NCBI GenBank assembly: GCA_946402315.1
Contig: CAMIWC010000002.1
Coordinates: 61,559-125,558 of the forward strand
DNA length: 64,000 nucleotides
Origin: an uncultured Clostridium sp.
GTDB lineage: Bacteria > Bacillota_I > Bacilli_A > RF39 > UBA660
Reading direction: 5' to 3'
This document shows positions 1 through 10,500 of this stretch, in pieces. The notes under the pieces were generated by a model. That model was not told the origin of the DNA. It saw only the letters and a list, made by a program, of their open reading frames with translations, and searched no databases. Each line of letters starts with the position of its first letter. Position 1 is the stretch's first letter. The position numbers and the translations under genes are program-made.

Positions 1-5
1 ATTTA

Positions 6-14
6 TGATATAAT
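6..14 (+). promoter_or_regulatory. Extended -10 promoter of the first gene
   Basis: TGATATAAT matches the extended -10 consensus TGnTATAAT, 17 nt before the ATG at 32. A -35 element would lie outside the window. Confidence 0.6.
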
Positions 15-31
15 GATAATAGGTGAATAAT

Positions 32-766
32 ATGACAAATATATTTGAACAACGTAAGATTAAATTAATAAAGAATAAAGTTTATGCGATAATAGCTGAT
101 GCCTTAGAACATAATAGATTTTCTTTGTTTATGTCACATGAATTTCAAAGAATAATGGATGATCCTAAAATGTCTTATGAAAACCTAAGTTATTTTTATG
201 ACTTGTATGGTCAATGGGATAAAGAGTGTCATCTGCCTAACGATTTTGGAGTATTTTTAGATGATTTAGCTCTAGATCAAACTAGAATAATTGGAGTTCG
301 TCGTGTTAGATTTGATAATCCTGATGATTTGATAGATGTTATGAGAAATGGTTCAACTAATTATGGACATAAAAACGCAGTTGGCGGAGGAGCAGATATG
401 AAGTTGCCGCCACCATCATTGTCGTTTACACCATTTAGAGGAAGATTAGCTGATTATATTAATTTAGTAGGTAGTTATGGTGGAAATAATATTTTTTCTC
501 AAATTGAAGGACTTGATTCAAAAGAATTTGATACTTCTAATAATATAGTAATATTTGCAGAATTCCCAAGAGATATCATAGATGATGATTTAGGAATCAT
601 AGATAAATCTAGAATTGATGAAGTATATGATAGAAGTGGAAATGATCCTAAAGTTAGACCAGAACATTTAATTGGTGCGACTATAAAAAATAAAGATGGA
701 CTGGATACTTACTATACTAAAAGCGAAATAATATCTTATAAAGATAATGGAGGAAAGGTGGCTTAA
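32..766 (+). CDS. Conserved-looking soluble protein of unknown function
   Basis: I do not recognise this 244-residue protein. It has no signal peptide or membrane segment and looks cytoplasmic, with a charged helical first third (about residues 1-70) and a Gly/Pro-rich middle (GGGADMKLPPPSLSF). The ATG at 32 is chosen because AGGTG sits 5-6 nt upstream; a GTG at 23 in the same frame is part of that ribosome site. The next gene starts one base after this stop, and its GGAGG site lies inside this gene's end, so the two form one operon. Confidence 0.7.
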   Translation: MTNIFEQRKIKLIKNKVYAIIADALEHNRFSLFMSHEFQRIMDDPKMSYENLSYFYDLYGQWDKECHLPNDFGVFLDDLALDQTRIIGVRRVRFDNPDDLIDVMRNGSTNYGHKNAVGGGADMKLPPPSLSFTPFRGRLADYINLVGSYGGNNIFSQIEGLDSKEFDTSNNIVIFAEFPRDIIDDDLGIIDKSRIDEVYDRSGNDPKVRPEHLIGATIKNKDGLDTYYTKSEIISYKDNGGKVA

Positions 767-767
767 T

Positions 768-1064
768 ATGAAAAAAACAATTATAAAAGTTTTAATAGGA
801 GTTGCTATTTTTATAGCAATCATTGTTGCAATAGTTTTATATGTAATTGGTACATCTAAAAAGTTTGTTTGTACTGGAGATCAAGGATCAATTACTCTTT
901 ATTATAAAGATGGTAAAATAACTGGTTATAAAGGTAATGGATATTCATACGATTTAGATGAACAACAAGAAATAGCTGAAAGAATAGGTATAGATACTTA
1001 TTTAGAAGAATTTAATTCTTGGTTTTTAGCTAATTCTACTAATGGTAAATGTGAGAAAAAATAG
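768..1064 (+). CDS. Small single-pass membrane-anchored protein, unknown function
   Basis: This is a 98-residue protein. A short basic start is followed by a hydrophobic helix (about residues 6-28) and then a small domain expected outside the membrane, with cysteines in FVCTGDQ and near the C-terminus (NGKCEKK) that could form a disulfide. The ATG at 768 is preferred over the in-frame ATG at 747 because the strong GGAGGAAAGGTGG ribosome site lies just before it. It is the second gene of a two-gene operon closed by a terminator. Function is not recognised; the layout resembles small cell-envelope proteins. Confidence 0.7.
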   Translation: MKKTIIKVLIGVAIFIAIIVAIVLYVIGTSKKFVCTGDQGSITLYYKDGKITGYKGNGYSYDLDEQQEIAERIGIDTYLEEFNSWFLANSTNGKCEKK

Positions 1065-1088
1065 AAGAGTAATCTTCTATTTTTGTTT
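1061..1088 (+). terminator. Rho-independent terminator
   Basis: The stem ATAGAAGA/TCTTCTAT with a GTAA loop is followed by a run of T. It begins at the stop codon of the small membrane protein gene. Confidence 0.8.
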
Positions 1089-1097
1089 ATAAAAAGA

Positions 1098-1103
1098 TAT
1101 AAT
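1098..1103 (+). promoter_or_regulatory. Possible -10 element for dnaE
   Basis: A perfect TATAAT lies 20 nt before the dnaE start. No convincing -35 or TG extension is visible. Confidence 0.4.
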
Positions 1104-1123
1104 TAAGTAAAGGAAGTGATATT

Positions 1124-4057
1124 ATGTATATACCTTTATATGTAAAGAGTAATTATTCTTTATTATCAAGTTTAGTTACTATAGATAGTTTAATTGATTT
1201 ATGTGTATCACATAATATTACTGAGATAGCACTTTGTGATGATGATTTAACATATGTAATGAACTTCTATAAAAAGTGCAAAGATAATAATATAAAACCA
1301 ATTATTGGATTAGATGTAAAAATAGATAATATATCAGTACTTTTGTATGCAAAAAGTTATCAAGGATATCAATCTTTAATAAAATTATCTACTTTAAAAT
1401 ATAGTAGAGAAATAACTATTGATGACTTAAAAGAATATAAAAAAGATGTATTATGTATCCTACCATTTTCTAGTATTAGTAAATATGATGAATTAAAAAA
1501 AATATATTCTGATATTTATTTGGGATATCAAAATAAAGGAGAAGAAAAACTAGTATTAGAACAAACTGATAATATTGTTTTCTTAAATAAAATATTATAT
1601 TTAAATGAAGCTGATTCATCTTATCTAAAGTATTTATATATGATTAGAGATGGGAAAACTATTAGTGATGAAATAGATCTTCCGGATGAAGTTAATTATT
1701 ATATAGAAGAAAAAGAAGTAGTAAATATTTATTCTAAAAAGGGAATTAATAATACTAAGGTTATTGCTGACTTATGTAACTTTGAATTTGTAGATAACGG
1801 AGTCCTTTTACCAATTTATGAAACTGGTAAAGGTAGTAGTGATGATTACTTAGAGAAGTTAAGTATTAAAGGATTACAAAAAAGACTTAATAACAACGTA
1901 AGTGATACGTATAAAGAAAGATTATTATATGAGTTATCAGTTATTAAAAAAATGGGATTTTCTAATTATTTCTTAGTTGTTTATGATTTTATAAAATATG
2001 CTAAACAAAATAATATATTAGTAGGTCCTGGAAGAGGTTCTGCAGTAGGTTCGCTTGTTGCTTATTCATTAGGTATAACTGATATTGATCCAATTGAATA
2101 TGATTTGTTATTTGAACGTTTCTTAAATCCAGAACGTATTTCTATGCCTGATATTGATACTGATTTTCCTGATGTTTATCGTGATCAAGTAATAGATTAT
2201 GTAAAAGATAAATATGGTGAAAAGAGAGTAGCTGGAATAGTTACTTTTGGAACTCTAAGTACAAGACTTGTTATTAGAGATGTAGGACGTGTCTTAAATG
2301 CTGAAGCAAAAGATATAGATTATTTATGTAAAAGAGTACCAACTATATCTAAACAAAAAATAGGATACTTCTATCAAAATGATAAAGATTTTAGAAGTAT
2401 GATTGATAGTGATGAAAAACTAAAGTTATTATTTAAAATATGTTCAAAGATTGAAGGATTCCCTAGACATACATCTATGCATGCAGCTGGAATAATTATG
2501 AGTAAAGTAGATTTAGATACAGTTATTCCACTTGTTAAAAATAATGATATTTATTTATCTGGATATACAATGGAACATCTAGAAGAGTTAGGTTTAATTA
2601 AGATGGATTTTTTAGGACTAAAGAACTTAACTACTATTATGAATATTATTGATGACATAGAAAAATATGAAAAGGTAAAGATTAATTTCTCAGATATTCC
2701 ACTTAATGATAAAGAAACAATAGATATCTTTAAGAAATCAGATACTTTAGGAGTATTCCAATTTGAATCTGATGGTATGCGTGCATTTCTAAGAAATTTA
2801 AAGCCTAATAACTTAGATGATATTATCGCAGCAATTGCTTTATTCCGTCCAGGAGCAGCAGTTAATATTGATTCTTATATTTTAAGGAAACAAGGTAAAG
2901 AAAAAGTAACTTATCTTGATGATTCAATAGAGGATATACTTGCTCCTACATATGGAATAATTATTTACCAAGAACAAATTATGCAAATTGCCAGTACTTT
3001 AGCTGGATTTACATTAGGTGAAGCTGATATCTTAAGAAAAGCAATGAGTAAAAAGAAGAAAGATATATTGGCTGCTCAAGAAGAGAAATTCATAACTGGA
3101 TGTGTAAAAAATGGACATAGCAAAGAGAAAGCTAAAGAGATATTTGATCTTATTTTAAACTTTGCAAACTATGGATTTAATAAGTCCCATTCAGTAGCAT
3201 ATTCCATTATCGCTTATCGTATGGCTTATCTAAAAGCAAAGTATCCTAAATATTTCTTTAGTAATCTTATGAGTTCAGTTATTGGTAGTGAGGTTAAAAC
3301 TAAAGAATATTTAGATGAAGCAAGAAGACTAAATATTAAGGTTCTTCTTCCATCAATTACAAAGAGTAGTAATCACTTTGTGGTAGAACCTGATGGTATA
3401 AGATTTCCACTTTCTAATATCAAGAATGTTGGAGTAGCAATCTCTTCCGACATAATTAATTCTAAAAAAGAATATACTGATATTTTTGATTGTATTAGTA
3501 CAATTCTATCTAAGAATGTTAATAAGAGTATTCTGGAATCACTAATACTTGCTTCTTGTTTTGATGAATTTGGTTATAATAAAAGAACACTTGTTGAAAA
3601 TATGGATGTCTTAATAAATTATGCTAATTTATCTAAAGACTTAGATCCATCTTTAATACTTAAACCAGAAATAGAAATAAAAGAAGAATATGCTAAAGAA
3701 TATTTGATGGATAAAGAAAAAGAATTATTTGGATTCTATTTAAGTGAATATCCTACTACTAAATATAAACTTGAATATAAGACAATTAATACTAATGAAA
3801 TAGAATCTTACTTTGATAAAACAATAGATCTTGTACTTTTAGTTGATAAAGTTAAAGAGGTACAAACTAAAAAAGAAGATATTATGGCTTTTATTTCTGG
3901 TAGTGATGAATATGGAAGTTGTAGTCTTACAATGTTTCCTAAAACATATGAGAATTACCCAGTTAAAAAAGGTAATATAGTACTTGTTAGAGGTAAAGTT
4001 GAAAGAAGATTTGATAAATATCAAATAGTCGTTGATAAAATTAAAAACTTAAACTAA
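1124..4057 (+). CDS. dnaE: DNA polymerase III alpha subunit DnaE
   Basis: Replicative C-family DNA polymerase, 977 residues, shorter than many DnaE proteins (about 1,100). Domain order: N-terminal PHP domain (1-~200), palm with the GPGRGSA motif at 301-307 and the catalytic aspartates in PDIDTDF at 342-348, fingers (RKAMSKKK, NYGFNKSHSVAYS), and a C-terminal OB-type domain (~880-977). The PHP metal motifs are degraded: the usual HxHS is KSNYS and the usual TDH is CDD, so no PHP nuclease activity is expected. ATG 1124 has AGGAAGTG in front. In Bacillota with a separate PolC, as here (polC at 23825), DnaE usually extends primers or acts on the lagging strand. It stands alone between terminators. 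Confidence 0.95.
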   Translation: MYIPLYVKSNYSLLSSLVTIDSLIDLCVSHNITEIALCDDDLTYVMNFYKKCKDNNIKPIIGLDVKIDNISVLLYAKSYQGYQSLIKLSTLKYSREITIDDLKEYKKDVLCILPFSSISKYDELKKIYSDIYLGYQNKGEEKLVLEQTDNIVFLNKILYLNEADSSYLKYLYMIRDGKTISDEIDLPDEVNYYIEEKEVVNIYSKKGINNTKVIADLCNFEFVDNGVLLPIYETGKGSSDDYLEKLSIKGLQKRLNNNVSDTYKERLLYELSVIKKMGFSNYFLVVYDFIKYAKQNNILVGPGRGSAVGSLVAYSLGITDIDPIEYDLLFERFLNPERISMPDIDTDFPDVYRDQVIDYVKDKYGEKRVAGIVTFGTLSTRLVIRDVGRVLNAEAKDIDYLCKRVPTISKQKIGYFYQNDKDFRSMIDSDEKLKLLFKICSKIEGFPRHTSMHAAGIIMSKVDLDTVIPLVKNNDIYLSGYTMEHLEELGLIKMDFLGLKNLTTIMNIIDDIEKYEKVKINFSDIPLNDKETIDIFKKSDTLGVFQFESDGMRAFLRNLKPNNLDDIIAAIALFRPGAAVNIDSYILRKQGKEKVTYLDDSIEDILAPTYGIIIYQEQIMQIASTLAGFTLGEADILRKAMSKKKKDILAAQEEKFITGCVKNGHSKEKAKEIFDLILNFANYGFNKSHSVAYSIIAYRMAYLKAKYPKYFFSNLMSSVIGSEVKTKEYLDEARRLNIKVLLPSITKSSNHFVVEPDGIRFPLSNIKNVGVAISSDIINSKKEYTDIFDCISTILSKNVNKSILESLILASCFDEFGYNKRTLVENMDVLINYANLSKDLDPSLILKPEIEIKEEYAKEYLMDKEKELFGFYLSEYPTTKYKLEYKTINTNEIESYFDKTIDLVLLVDKVKEVQTKKEDIMAFISGSDEYGSCSLTMFPKTYENYPVKKGNIVLVRGKVERRFDKYQIVVDKIKNLN

Positions 4058-4081
4058 TATTTCTTGTTTAAGTTTTTATTT
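4043..4081 (+). terminator. Rho-independent terminator of dnaE
   Basis: A 12-bp stem (AAAAACTTAAAC with GTTTAAGTTTTT), an 11-nt loop and a T-rich tail. It starts inside the last codons of dnaE. Confidence 0.75.
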
Positions 4082-4092
4082 TACTATATAAT
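4064..4092 (+). promoter_or_regulatory. Predicted promoter of tig
   Basis: TTGTTT (4064-4069), a 17-nt spacer and TATAAT (4087-4092). It overlaps the 3' half of the dnaE terminator. Confidence 0.55.
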
Positions 4093-4114
4093 ATATCTTG
4101 TTGGAGGGATTGCG

Positions 4115-5392
4115 ATGGCAAAGAAAAAAGAAGAAACAAATAAAAATGTACACGAAGTTGTAGTAAAAATAGATGGTTCTGAATGGAAAGAAGCACTAGA
4201 TGCTGCATTCGAATCAAAAAGAAAAGAAGTAACAGTAAGTGGATTTAGAAAAGGTAAAGTACCAAGAGATGTATATGAGAAAAACTTTGGTAAAGAAAGT
4301 TTATATACAACTGCTATTGATAGTGTAGTTCAAATCGCTTATATGAAAGCATTAACTGATTCTAAATTAATACCTGTTGTACAACCTAAAGTAGATATTA
4401 CTGCAGTTGATGATGAACATATTGAATTTATGTTTATATTTGTTACTAAACCAGAAGTTAAAGTAAAAAAATATAAAGGACTAAAAGTTACTAAAGAGAA
4501 AGTAAAAGTTACTAAAGAAGAAATTGAAACTGAACTTAAGAAATTACTTGAACAATATGGAGAAGTAAGAGTAAAAGAAACTGGTAAATTAGAAAAAGGT
4601 AATATAGCTGTTATTGATTTTGAAGGATTCGATGACGGAGCTCCATTTGAAGGTGGAAAAGCAGAAAACTATGAATTAGAAATTGGAAGTAATACATTTA
4701 TTCCTGGATTTGAAGATCAATTAATTGGTATGAAATCACATGATGAAAAAGATATTAAAGTTACTTTCCCAGAAGAGTATCCTGCTGAAAATTTAAAAGG
4801 AAAAGAAGTAGTATTTAAAGTTAAACTTCATGAAATAAAAGAAAAAGTTGAAAGAGACTTTGATGAAGAATTGTTTGAAGATTTAGGTATGGAAGGAGTT
4901 AATAGTAAAGAAACTCTTGAAGCTGAAATCAAAGCTAATCTTGAAGCTCAAAAAGAAACTGATGCTGAAAATAAATATGTAGATGAATTACTTGAAGCTG
5001 TATCTGAAAATACGGAAGTAGAAATTCCAGATGAAATGATCGATGAAGAAACAGATAGACTTCTTGGACGTTATGAAGAACAATTAAAGATGCAAGGAAT
5101 ATCTTTAGATCTTTATTATCAAATTACTAATACTAAAGAAGAAGATTTAAGAGATCAAATTGCTAAAGAATCTTCTAAGAATGTTAAATATCGTTTAATG
5201 CTTGAAGAAATTATGGAAAAAGAACATATTGAAGTAACTGATGAAGAAGCTGACAAAGAAGCTACTGAACTTGCTGAAAAATATGGAATGAAAAAAGAAG
5301 AATTCTTATCATCATTTGGTGGAGTAGAAATGATCAAATATGATTTAGAAATTCGTAAAGTAGTAGATTTCTTAAAAGAAGAAAACAAATAG
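4115..5392 (+). CDS. tig: Trigger factor, ribosome-associated chaperone
   Basis: This 425-residue protein binds ribosomes at the peptide exit and shields nascent chains. The N-terminal ribosome-binding domain carries the signature GFRKGKVPR. A central FKBP-type prolyl isomerase domain follows (about 150-245, with GNIAVIDFEGF and FIPGFEDQLIGM), then a long helical SurA-like C-terminal chaperone domain. The start ATG 4115 has GGAGGG in front; a longer in-frame start at 4064 would encode an unlikely hydrophobic leader and lies in the terminator. It appears monocistronic. Confidence 0.96.
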   Translation: MAKKKEETNKNVHEVVVKIDGSEWKEALDAAFESKRKEVTVSGFRKGKVPRDVYEKNFGKESLYTTAIDSVVQIAYMKALTDSKLIPVVQPKVDITAVDDEHIEFMFIFVTKPEVKVKKYKGLKVTKEKVKVTKEEIETELKKLLEQYGEVRVKETGKLEKGNIAVIDFEGFDDGAPFEGGKAENYELEIGSNTFIPGFEDQLIGMKSHDEKDIKVTFPEEYPAENLKGKEVVFKVKLHEIKEKVERDFDEELFEDLGMEGVNSKETLEAEIKANLEAQKETDAENKYVDELLEAVSENTEVEIPDEMIDEETDRLLGRYEEQLKMQGISLDLYYQITNTKEEDLRDQIAKESSKNVKYRLMLEEIMEKEHIEVTDEEADKEATELAEKYGMKKEEFLSSFGGVEMIKYDLEIRKVVDFLKEENK

Positions 5393-5410
5393 TTTTCTTC
5401 TTTTTATTTT
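5374..5410 (+). terminator. Rho-independent terminator of tig
   Basis: A 13-bp stem (AAAAGAAGAAAAC with GTTTTCTTCTTTT), a 5-nt loop and a T-rich tail, overlapping the end of tig. Confidence 0.85.
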
Positions 5411-5411
5411 A

Positions 5412-5440
5412 TAGACATTTTTAGTTATTTTAGATATACT
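5412..5440 (+). promoter_or_regulatory. Predicted promoter of the mutase/macroglobulin operon
   Basis: TAGACA (5412-5417), a 17-nt spacer and TATACT (5435-5440). Each hexamer is one mismatch from the housekeeping consensus. Confidence 0.65.
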
Positions 5441-5470
5441 AGAGTTAGTATTAAGATAGAGGGTGTTGTA

Positions 5471-6184
5471 ATGGAAAATAATGAAAATAAAACTCCAGTA
5501 GTAGAAGCAGAAAAACAAGAAACTACTACTAGTCAAGAACCTGTTAAGACTGAAGAAAAACCAGTGGAGAAAAAAGAAAAGAAATCTTTATTTGCTCCTA
5601 AAAAGAAACCATGGGAAGAAGATAAACCAAAAGAACCATTGGATACACAAGATATGCTTTGTATAGCTGGGTTTGTATTCTTTTTAATTTTAGCTTTTAC
5701 ACCATATTTTTTAAGATTTTTAGATTCTAGTTATGATGAAACTAAAAAGTTTAGTTTAAAAGAAGATGACAGTAAGTCTCAAGTAGTTACTAAGACTACT
5801 AGAAAAAAATTAATTTGTAATAAAAACGTAAATGAAAGCGCTTCTGGATATAATTACACAGTTGATATAGAGAATTTATATGAAAACGGAGAAGTAACAG
5901 TTAATAAGATTGTTTATAAAGTAGAAATAGTAGATCCTGCTGTATCAATAAATGATGTTCAAATAGAAGAATTTGAAACTTTATCAAATATTAAATCAGA
6001 CGGTGTTAAAGTAGAACATATTGATGGAACAGATACTTATTCAATTGAAATCAATTATAATCTTGATGCTTCATTAAAAACTAATGCTGAATTATCTAGC
6101 CATTTTAAAGCTTTTGGTATTCAAAAAAGCGATTATGAAGAAGAACAAGGATATACTTGTACTGATGAAAAATTGGAGGGATAA
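5471..6184 (+). CDS. Single-pass membrane protein with extracellular domain, unknown function
   Basis: A 237-residue protein of unknown function. Residues 1-60 are highly charged (Lys/Glu) and probably cytoplasmic. One membrane helix (about 62-82, MLCIAGFVFFLILAFTPYF) is followed by a roughly 150-residue outer domain with two cysteines (LICNK and YTCTD) placed to bracket it. It is the first gene of an operon with the phosphohexomutase (2-nt gap) and the macroglobulin-like protein, which has the same charged-tail/one-helix/outer-domain plan. A shared envelope role is inferred from position only. Confidence 0.75.
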   Translation: MENNENKTPVVEAEKQETTTSQEPVKTEEKPVEKKEKKSLFAPKKKPWEEDKPKEPLDTQDMLCIAGFVFFLILAFTPYFLRFLDSSYDETKKFSLKEDDSKSQVVTKTTRKKLICNKNVNESASGYNYTVDIENLYENGEVTVNKIVYKVEIVDPAVSINDVQIEEFETLSNIKSDGVKVEHIDGTDTYSIEINYNLDASLKTNAELSSHFKAFGIQKSDYEEEQGYTCTDEKLEG

Positions 6185-6186
6185 AG

Positions 6187-7566
6187 ATGGAAATAACTAC
6201 TAATATTGGAAATAATATATTTAGAGGATATGATATTAGAGGTAAATATCCTACTGAAATAAATGAAGATATTTATTATACAATTGGAAGAAGTTTTGGT
6301 ACTTACATCAAAAAATTCAATGAAACTAAATGTGTAGTTGGACACGATAATAGATATTCTTCTAATGAATTAGTTAAAGCTCTTATTACTGGATTAATAG
6401 ATAGTGGTGTTGATGTTATTAACTTAGGATTAGTTACTACACCAATGTACTATTATGCTCAAATAAAGTTAAATATTTTAACTGGTATGATGGTAACTGC
6501 TAGTCATAATCCTAAAGATGATAATGGTATTAAATACTCAATTAATTCATTCTCTAATTGTAAAGGTGAAGAAATACAAGATTTTTATAGATTTACAATG
6601 GAAGGTAATTTTGATGAAGATGTACCTTTAGGTGAATTAACTGAATATGATATAAGAAATGATTATTTAGAATTATATAAAACTAATCTTCATTATGGAG
6701 ATAGGAGAGTAAAAGTAGTACTTGATCCAGGAAATGGTACAACTACTACAATACTAAAAGATTTATATAGTCAATTTCCAATAGATTTTGAAATCATTTG
6801 TGGTGATTCTGATCCATTGTTTCCAAATCACCATCCAGATCCATGTGTTGAAGCTAATCTTGAAATGTTAAAAGAAAAAGTATTAGAAACAGGCGCTGAT
6901 CTAGGTATTGGTTTTGATGGAGATGGAGATAGATTAGGAGTTATCTCTAATAGTGGTAAATTTATACCTACTGATAAATATATGATTATGATTATTAGAG
7001 ATATTATTAATAAAGTTCCTAAAAAAGAGTTCCTATATGATGTTAAATGTTCTAAATCTTTATCTGATGAGATTGAAAGATTAGGTGGAACAGGAATCTG
7101 TTATCGTACTGGAAACTCTTATACAAAAGCTAGAGTGAGAGAATTAGATATTCCTTTTGGAGGAGAATTATCTGGACATGTTTATTTTAGAGATAGATGG
7201 TTAGGATTTGATTCTGGTTTATATGCTGGACTTAGATTACTTGAAATACTTAGTCATACTGATAAACAAGTGGATGACTTATTAGAAGGAATTAATGAAT
7301 ATTATTCAACAGAAGAAATAAAATTTGCATCTACTGATGAAAAGAAAGTTGAAGTAGTAGATAAAATAGTTAAATATGCTCAAGATAAAGGGTATAACGT
7401 AAATACAATTGATGGCGTTAGAGCAGATTTTTCTGATGGTTGGGCATTAGTTAGATATAGTAATACTGGACCAAATATAACAGCAAGATTTGAAGGTAAT
7501 ACTGTAGAGAGACTAGAACAACTTCAAAATGAATTTATAACTTTAATTGAAGAATATAATAAGTAG
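6187..7566 (+). CDS. Phosphomannomutase/phosphoglucomutase
   Basis: A 459-residue alpha-D-phosphohexomutase that moves phosphate between C1 and C6 of hexose phosphates for cell-surface glycan precursors. All four family signatures are present: TASHNP with the phospho-accepting Ser106, the metal loop DGDGDR at 244-249, the sugar-recognition loop GELSGH at 326-331, and the phosphate-binding RYSNTGPN at 423-430. GELSGH fits the ManB/AlgC-type phosphomannomutase/phosphoglucomutase group rather than GlmM, but sugar preference cannot be read from sequence alone. GGAGGG precedes ATG 6187. It sits between two membrane proteins in one operon, suggesting envelope glycan work. Confidence 0.92.
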   Translation: MEITTNIGNNIFRGYDIRGKYPTEINEDIYYTIGRSFGTYIKKFNETKCVVGHDNRYSSNELVKALITGLIDSGVDVINLGLVTTPMYYYAQIKLNILTGMMVTASHNPKDDNGIKYSINSFSNCKGEEIQDFYRFTMEGNFDEDVPLGELTEYDIRNDYLELYKTNLHYGDRRVKVVLDPGNGTTTTILKDLYSQFPIDFEIICGDSDPLFPNHHPDPCVEANLEMLKEKVLETGADLGIGFDGDGDRLGVISNSGKFIPTDKYMIMIIRDIINKVPKKEFLYDVKCSKSLSDEIERLGGTGICYRTGNSYTKARVRELDIPFGGELSGHVYFRDRWLGFDSGLYAGLRLLEILSHTDKQVDDLLEGINEYYSTEEIKFASTDEKKVEVVDKIVKYAQDKGYNVNTIDGVRADFSDGWALVRYSNTGPNITARFEGNTVERLEQLQNEFITLIEEYNK

Positions 7567-7574
7567 GTGTGAAT

Positions 7575-10500
7575 ATGGGAAAAATCAATAAAAAGAACAA
7601 GAAAAAAGAAAAAATAAAAGAAGAAGTAAAAGTTGAAGAGCATCTTGAAGAACCAATTGAAGTAAAAGAAGAAAAGAAAACTAAAAAAGCAAATTTATCA
7701 AAGAATAAAAAAATACTTATAATTCTTGCATCATGTATTTGCTTTGTACTTGCTTTATTATTAGTTATTACTAAAACAGATATTATTTCTAATTTATTAG
7801 GTGAAAATAAAGGACCTGCTTTAATAACTAGTGTAACTTATCAAGGTAAGAATAAATATCAAATAGAATCTACTTCTAAATTTATTGTAGAAACTAAAAA
7901 TATTAAAAAAGATGATTTGAATAAATACCTTGCGATAGAACCAGCTTATAACTATACAATTGAAACTAAAGGTAAAAATAAATTTGAGATAACAGTAGAT
8001 AATATTGAAGCTAATCAAATTGTTAATATTGACTTTGTTAACAATGAGAAAATAGATAAGAAATGGGCTTTCCAATCTAGTAATGATTATGGAGTTAGTT
8101 CTGTTTATCCGGCTGATAAAAAAAGTAATGTATCTGTTGATTCAGTTATAGAAGTAACATTTACACATACTGGAACAGATTTAGATGAATTTAGAGGTCA
8201 TTTTAATATTGAACCTAAAGTAGAGGGAACATTTAAAGTATATGGTAGAACTATTACTTTTGTTCCTAAAGAAGAGTTAAAACTTAAAACTAATTATACA
8301 GTTACTATTACTAAAGGATTAAAATTAGATGAAGATGAAATTACTAATGACTATTCCTTTACTTTTACTACTGAAGGAGACGATTACGTTGATATAGAAG
8401 ATCTTGGTTACAGTGTTGTTTCTTTAGATAAGATTAGTACATTTAAACCAAATGATCCTCCTAAAGTAGCATTATATAATGATGTTTGGGGAGAAGATAA
8501 CGAAGATGAAGCTATTGATGTAATTAATAAGATAGTTGTAGAAAAGTTTAGTAATTCTAATGATTTTTATAAATATATTACTGGTACAACTACTATTAAG
8601 AGAGATAATCTAGGTAGTTATGGATTCCATAAATATAATATAGATACTGTTGAATTAGATAAAACTTTAAATGAAGGATATTATCTATTAAATGTATATG
8701 CTTCAGGAAATAGTTTAATGTTTAGTATTCCTGTACAAGTAAATAGTTTATCTGCTTACTTAATGAGTAGTGAAAGAGATATTGTTGTTTGGGTTGCTAA
8801 AGATGGAGAACTTGCTAAAGGTATAGAAGTATCTTATGAAAATAAAAAAGAAACAACTAATAGTGATGGTATAGCTATTTTAAGAGATATTTCTGATGGA
8901 TCTAAAAAACTTAAATATGTAAAGATTAATAGTGGATCTAATTACCCAGTATTTGTTGGTATAGAAAATAGTAGTTTAAATAATTATCCATATGGATATA
9001 TTTATACAGATAGACCATTATATAAAAATACAGATCAAGTTAAAGTATGGGGTTATGTACCATTAACATTCTTTGTAGACAAAGTAGATTTAAATAAATT
9101 TAGCTTAAAATTAGAAGATAAGAATATTCCTATAAAAGTATCTGATGATGGTACATTTACTGCAACTATAGATTTGAATAATTATGCAAGTTATTATTAT
9201 GAACTAACACTTTTATATAACAATACTCCTATTGGATGGAGATATATAGATGTAGAGAACTATCAAGCTCAAAACTATATCTATGAAATAAATACAAGTA
9301 AAGCTTATATGGAAGCTGGAAAGAATTTAGAAACAACTATTAAAGTTAAACATGTTTCTGGTATTCCTGCAGTTAATAAAGAAATAACAGTTGCTTTTGA
9401 TTCAAAAACATATAAAGGAAGAACTAATACAAATGGAGAAGTAACATTTAATATTAAATATGCCGTAAAAGAAGATGAAAAAGGTGAAAATGTTGTTTAT
9501 GAAGAATTATCTATTCTTGGTACAGCTTTAGATTCAGAAGATTATGATATTGGTTTATATATACCAGTTATTGTTAATAAGGTTTATGTTTCTAATGAAG
9601 AATCATCTTCAAAAGGTTATAAAGCCAATTTTAATGTTTTAGATTTATCTAAAGATGTTAAAGATAATGAAGATATTCTAGATTCATTAAAAGGATCTAA
9701 ATTTAAAGGAACAGTTAATGTTAAATTAGTTGAAGTAAAAGAAACAAGATCATCTTACTTTATAGAAGATGAATATACAAAAGAAAAAGAAGAATACTAT
9801 AATTGGTCTACTGATTATGAAAACATTGTTGATAATAGAAATATTGATATTGATGGAGTACTAGATTATAAAGTAGATTATGAATATAAAGAAGCTCAAG
9901 AAAATGAGTACTATTCATATCAATTATACGTTTCTTATAAAGATAGTTCGGGATATGAATCTCAAACAGTATCATGGCTTTATTCATCATATGATGATAA
10001 ATTATTCTCAAATAATGCTTCAGCAGATAACATGAATAGGATTCCAGCTATTGTAGAATATGGTCTAGGAGATGCCTATGATTTATATGAATATGAAATA
10101 GGTAATGAAAATGGAAATTATTGGGAATGGGAATATGGATACTTTAATACTACTTATTCTGTAGGAGATCCATATAAAATTAAACTATTAGATCTATCGT
10201 CTAAAGAAGTACAAAATGATAATAAGATACTTGAAATAAGATATAGAGAAAAAATAACTTCTACAAATATTAAGAAAACTAATGATATGGATATCAAATT
10301 CGATAAATCAGATATTCCAGGAGTATTCTTAACTGGTGCTTATTATGATGGAAATGAATTCTATCGTACAGGTTCAGATTATTATAAATATAAAGAAGAA
10401 GATAGTGAACTTAAAATAACTATTAGTCCAAATAAAAAGAACTATGAACCAAAAGAAGAAGTAGAAGTAAAAATAAAAGTTACTGATAAAAATGGTAATC

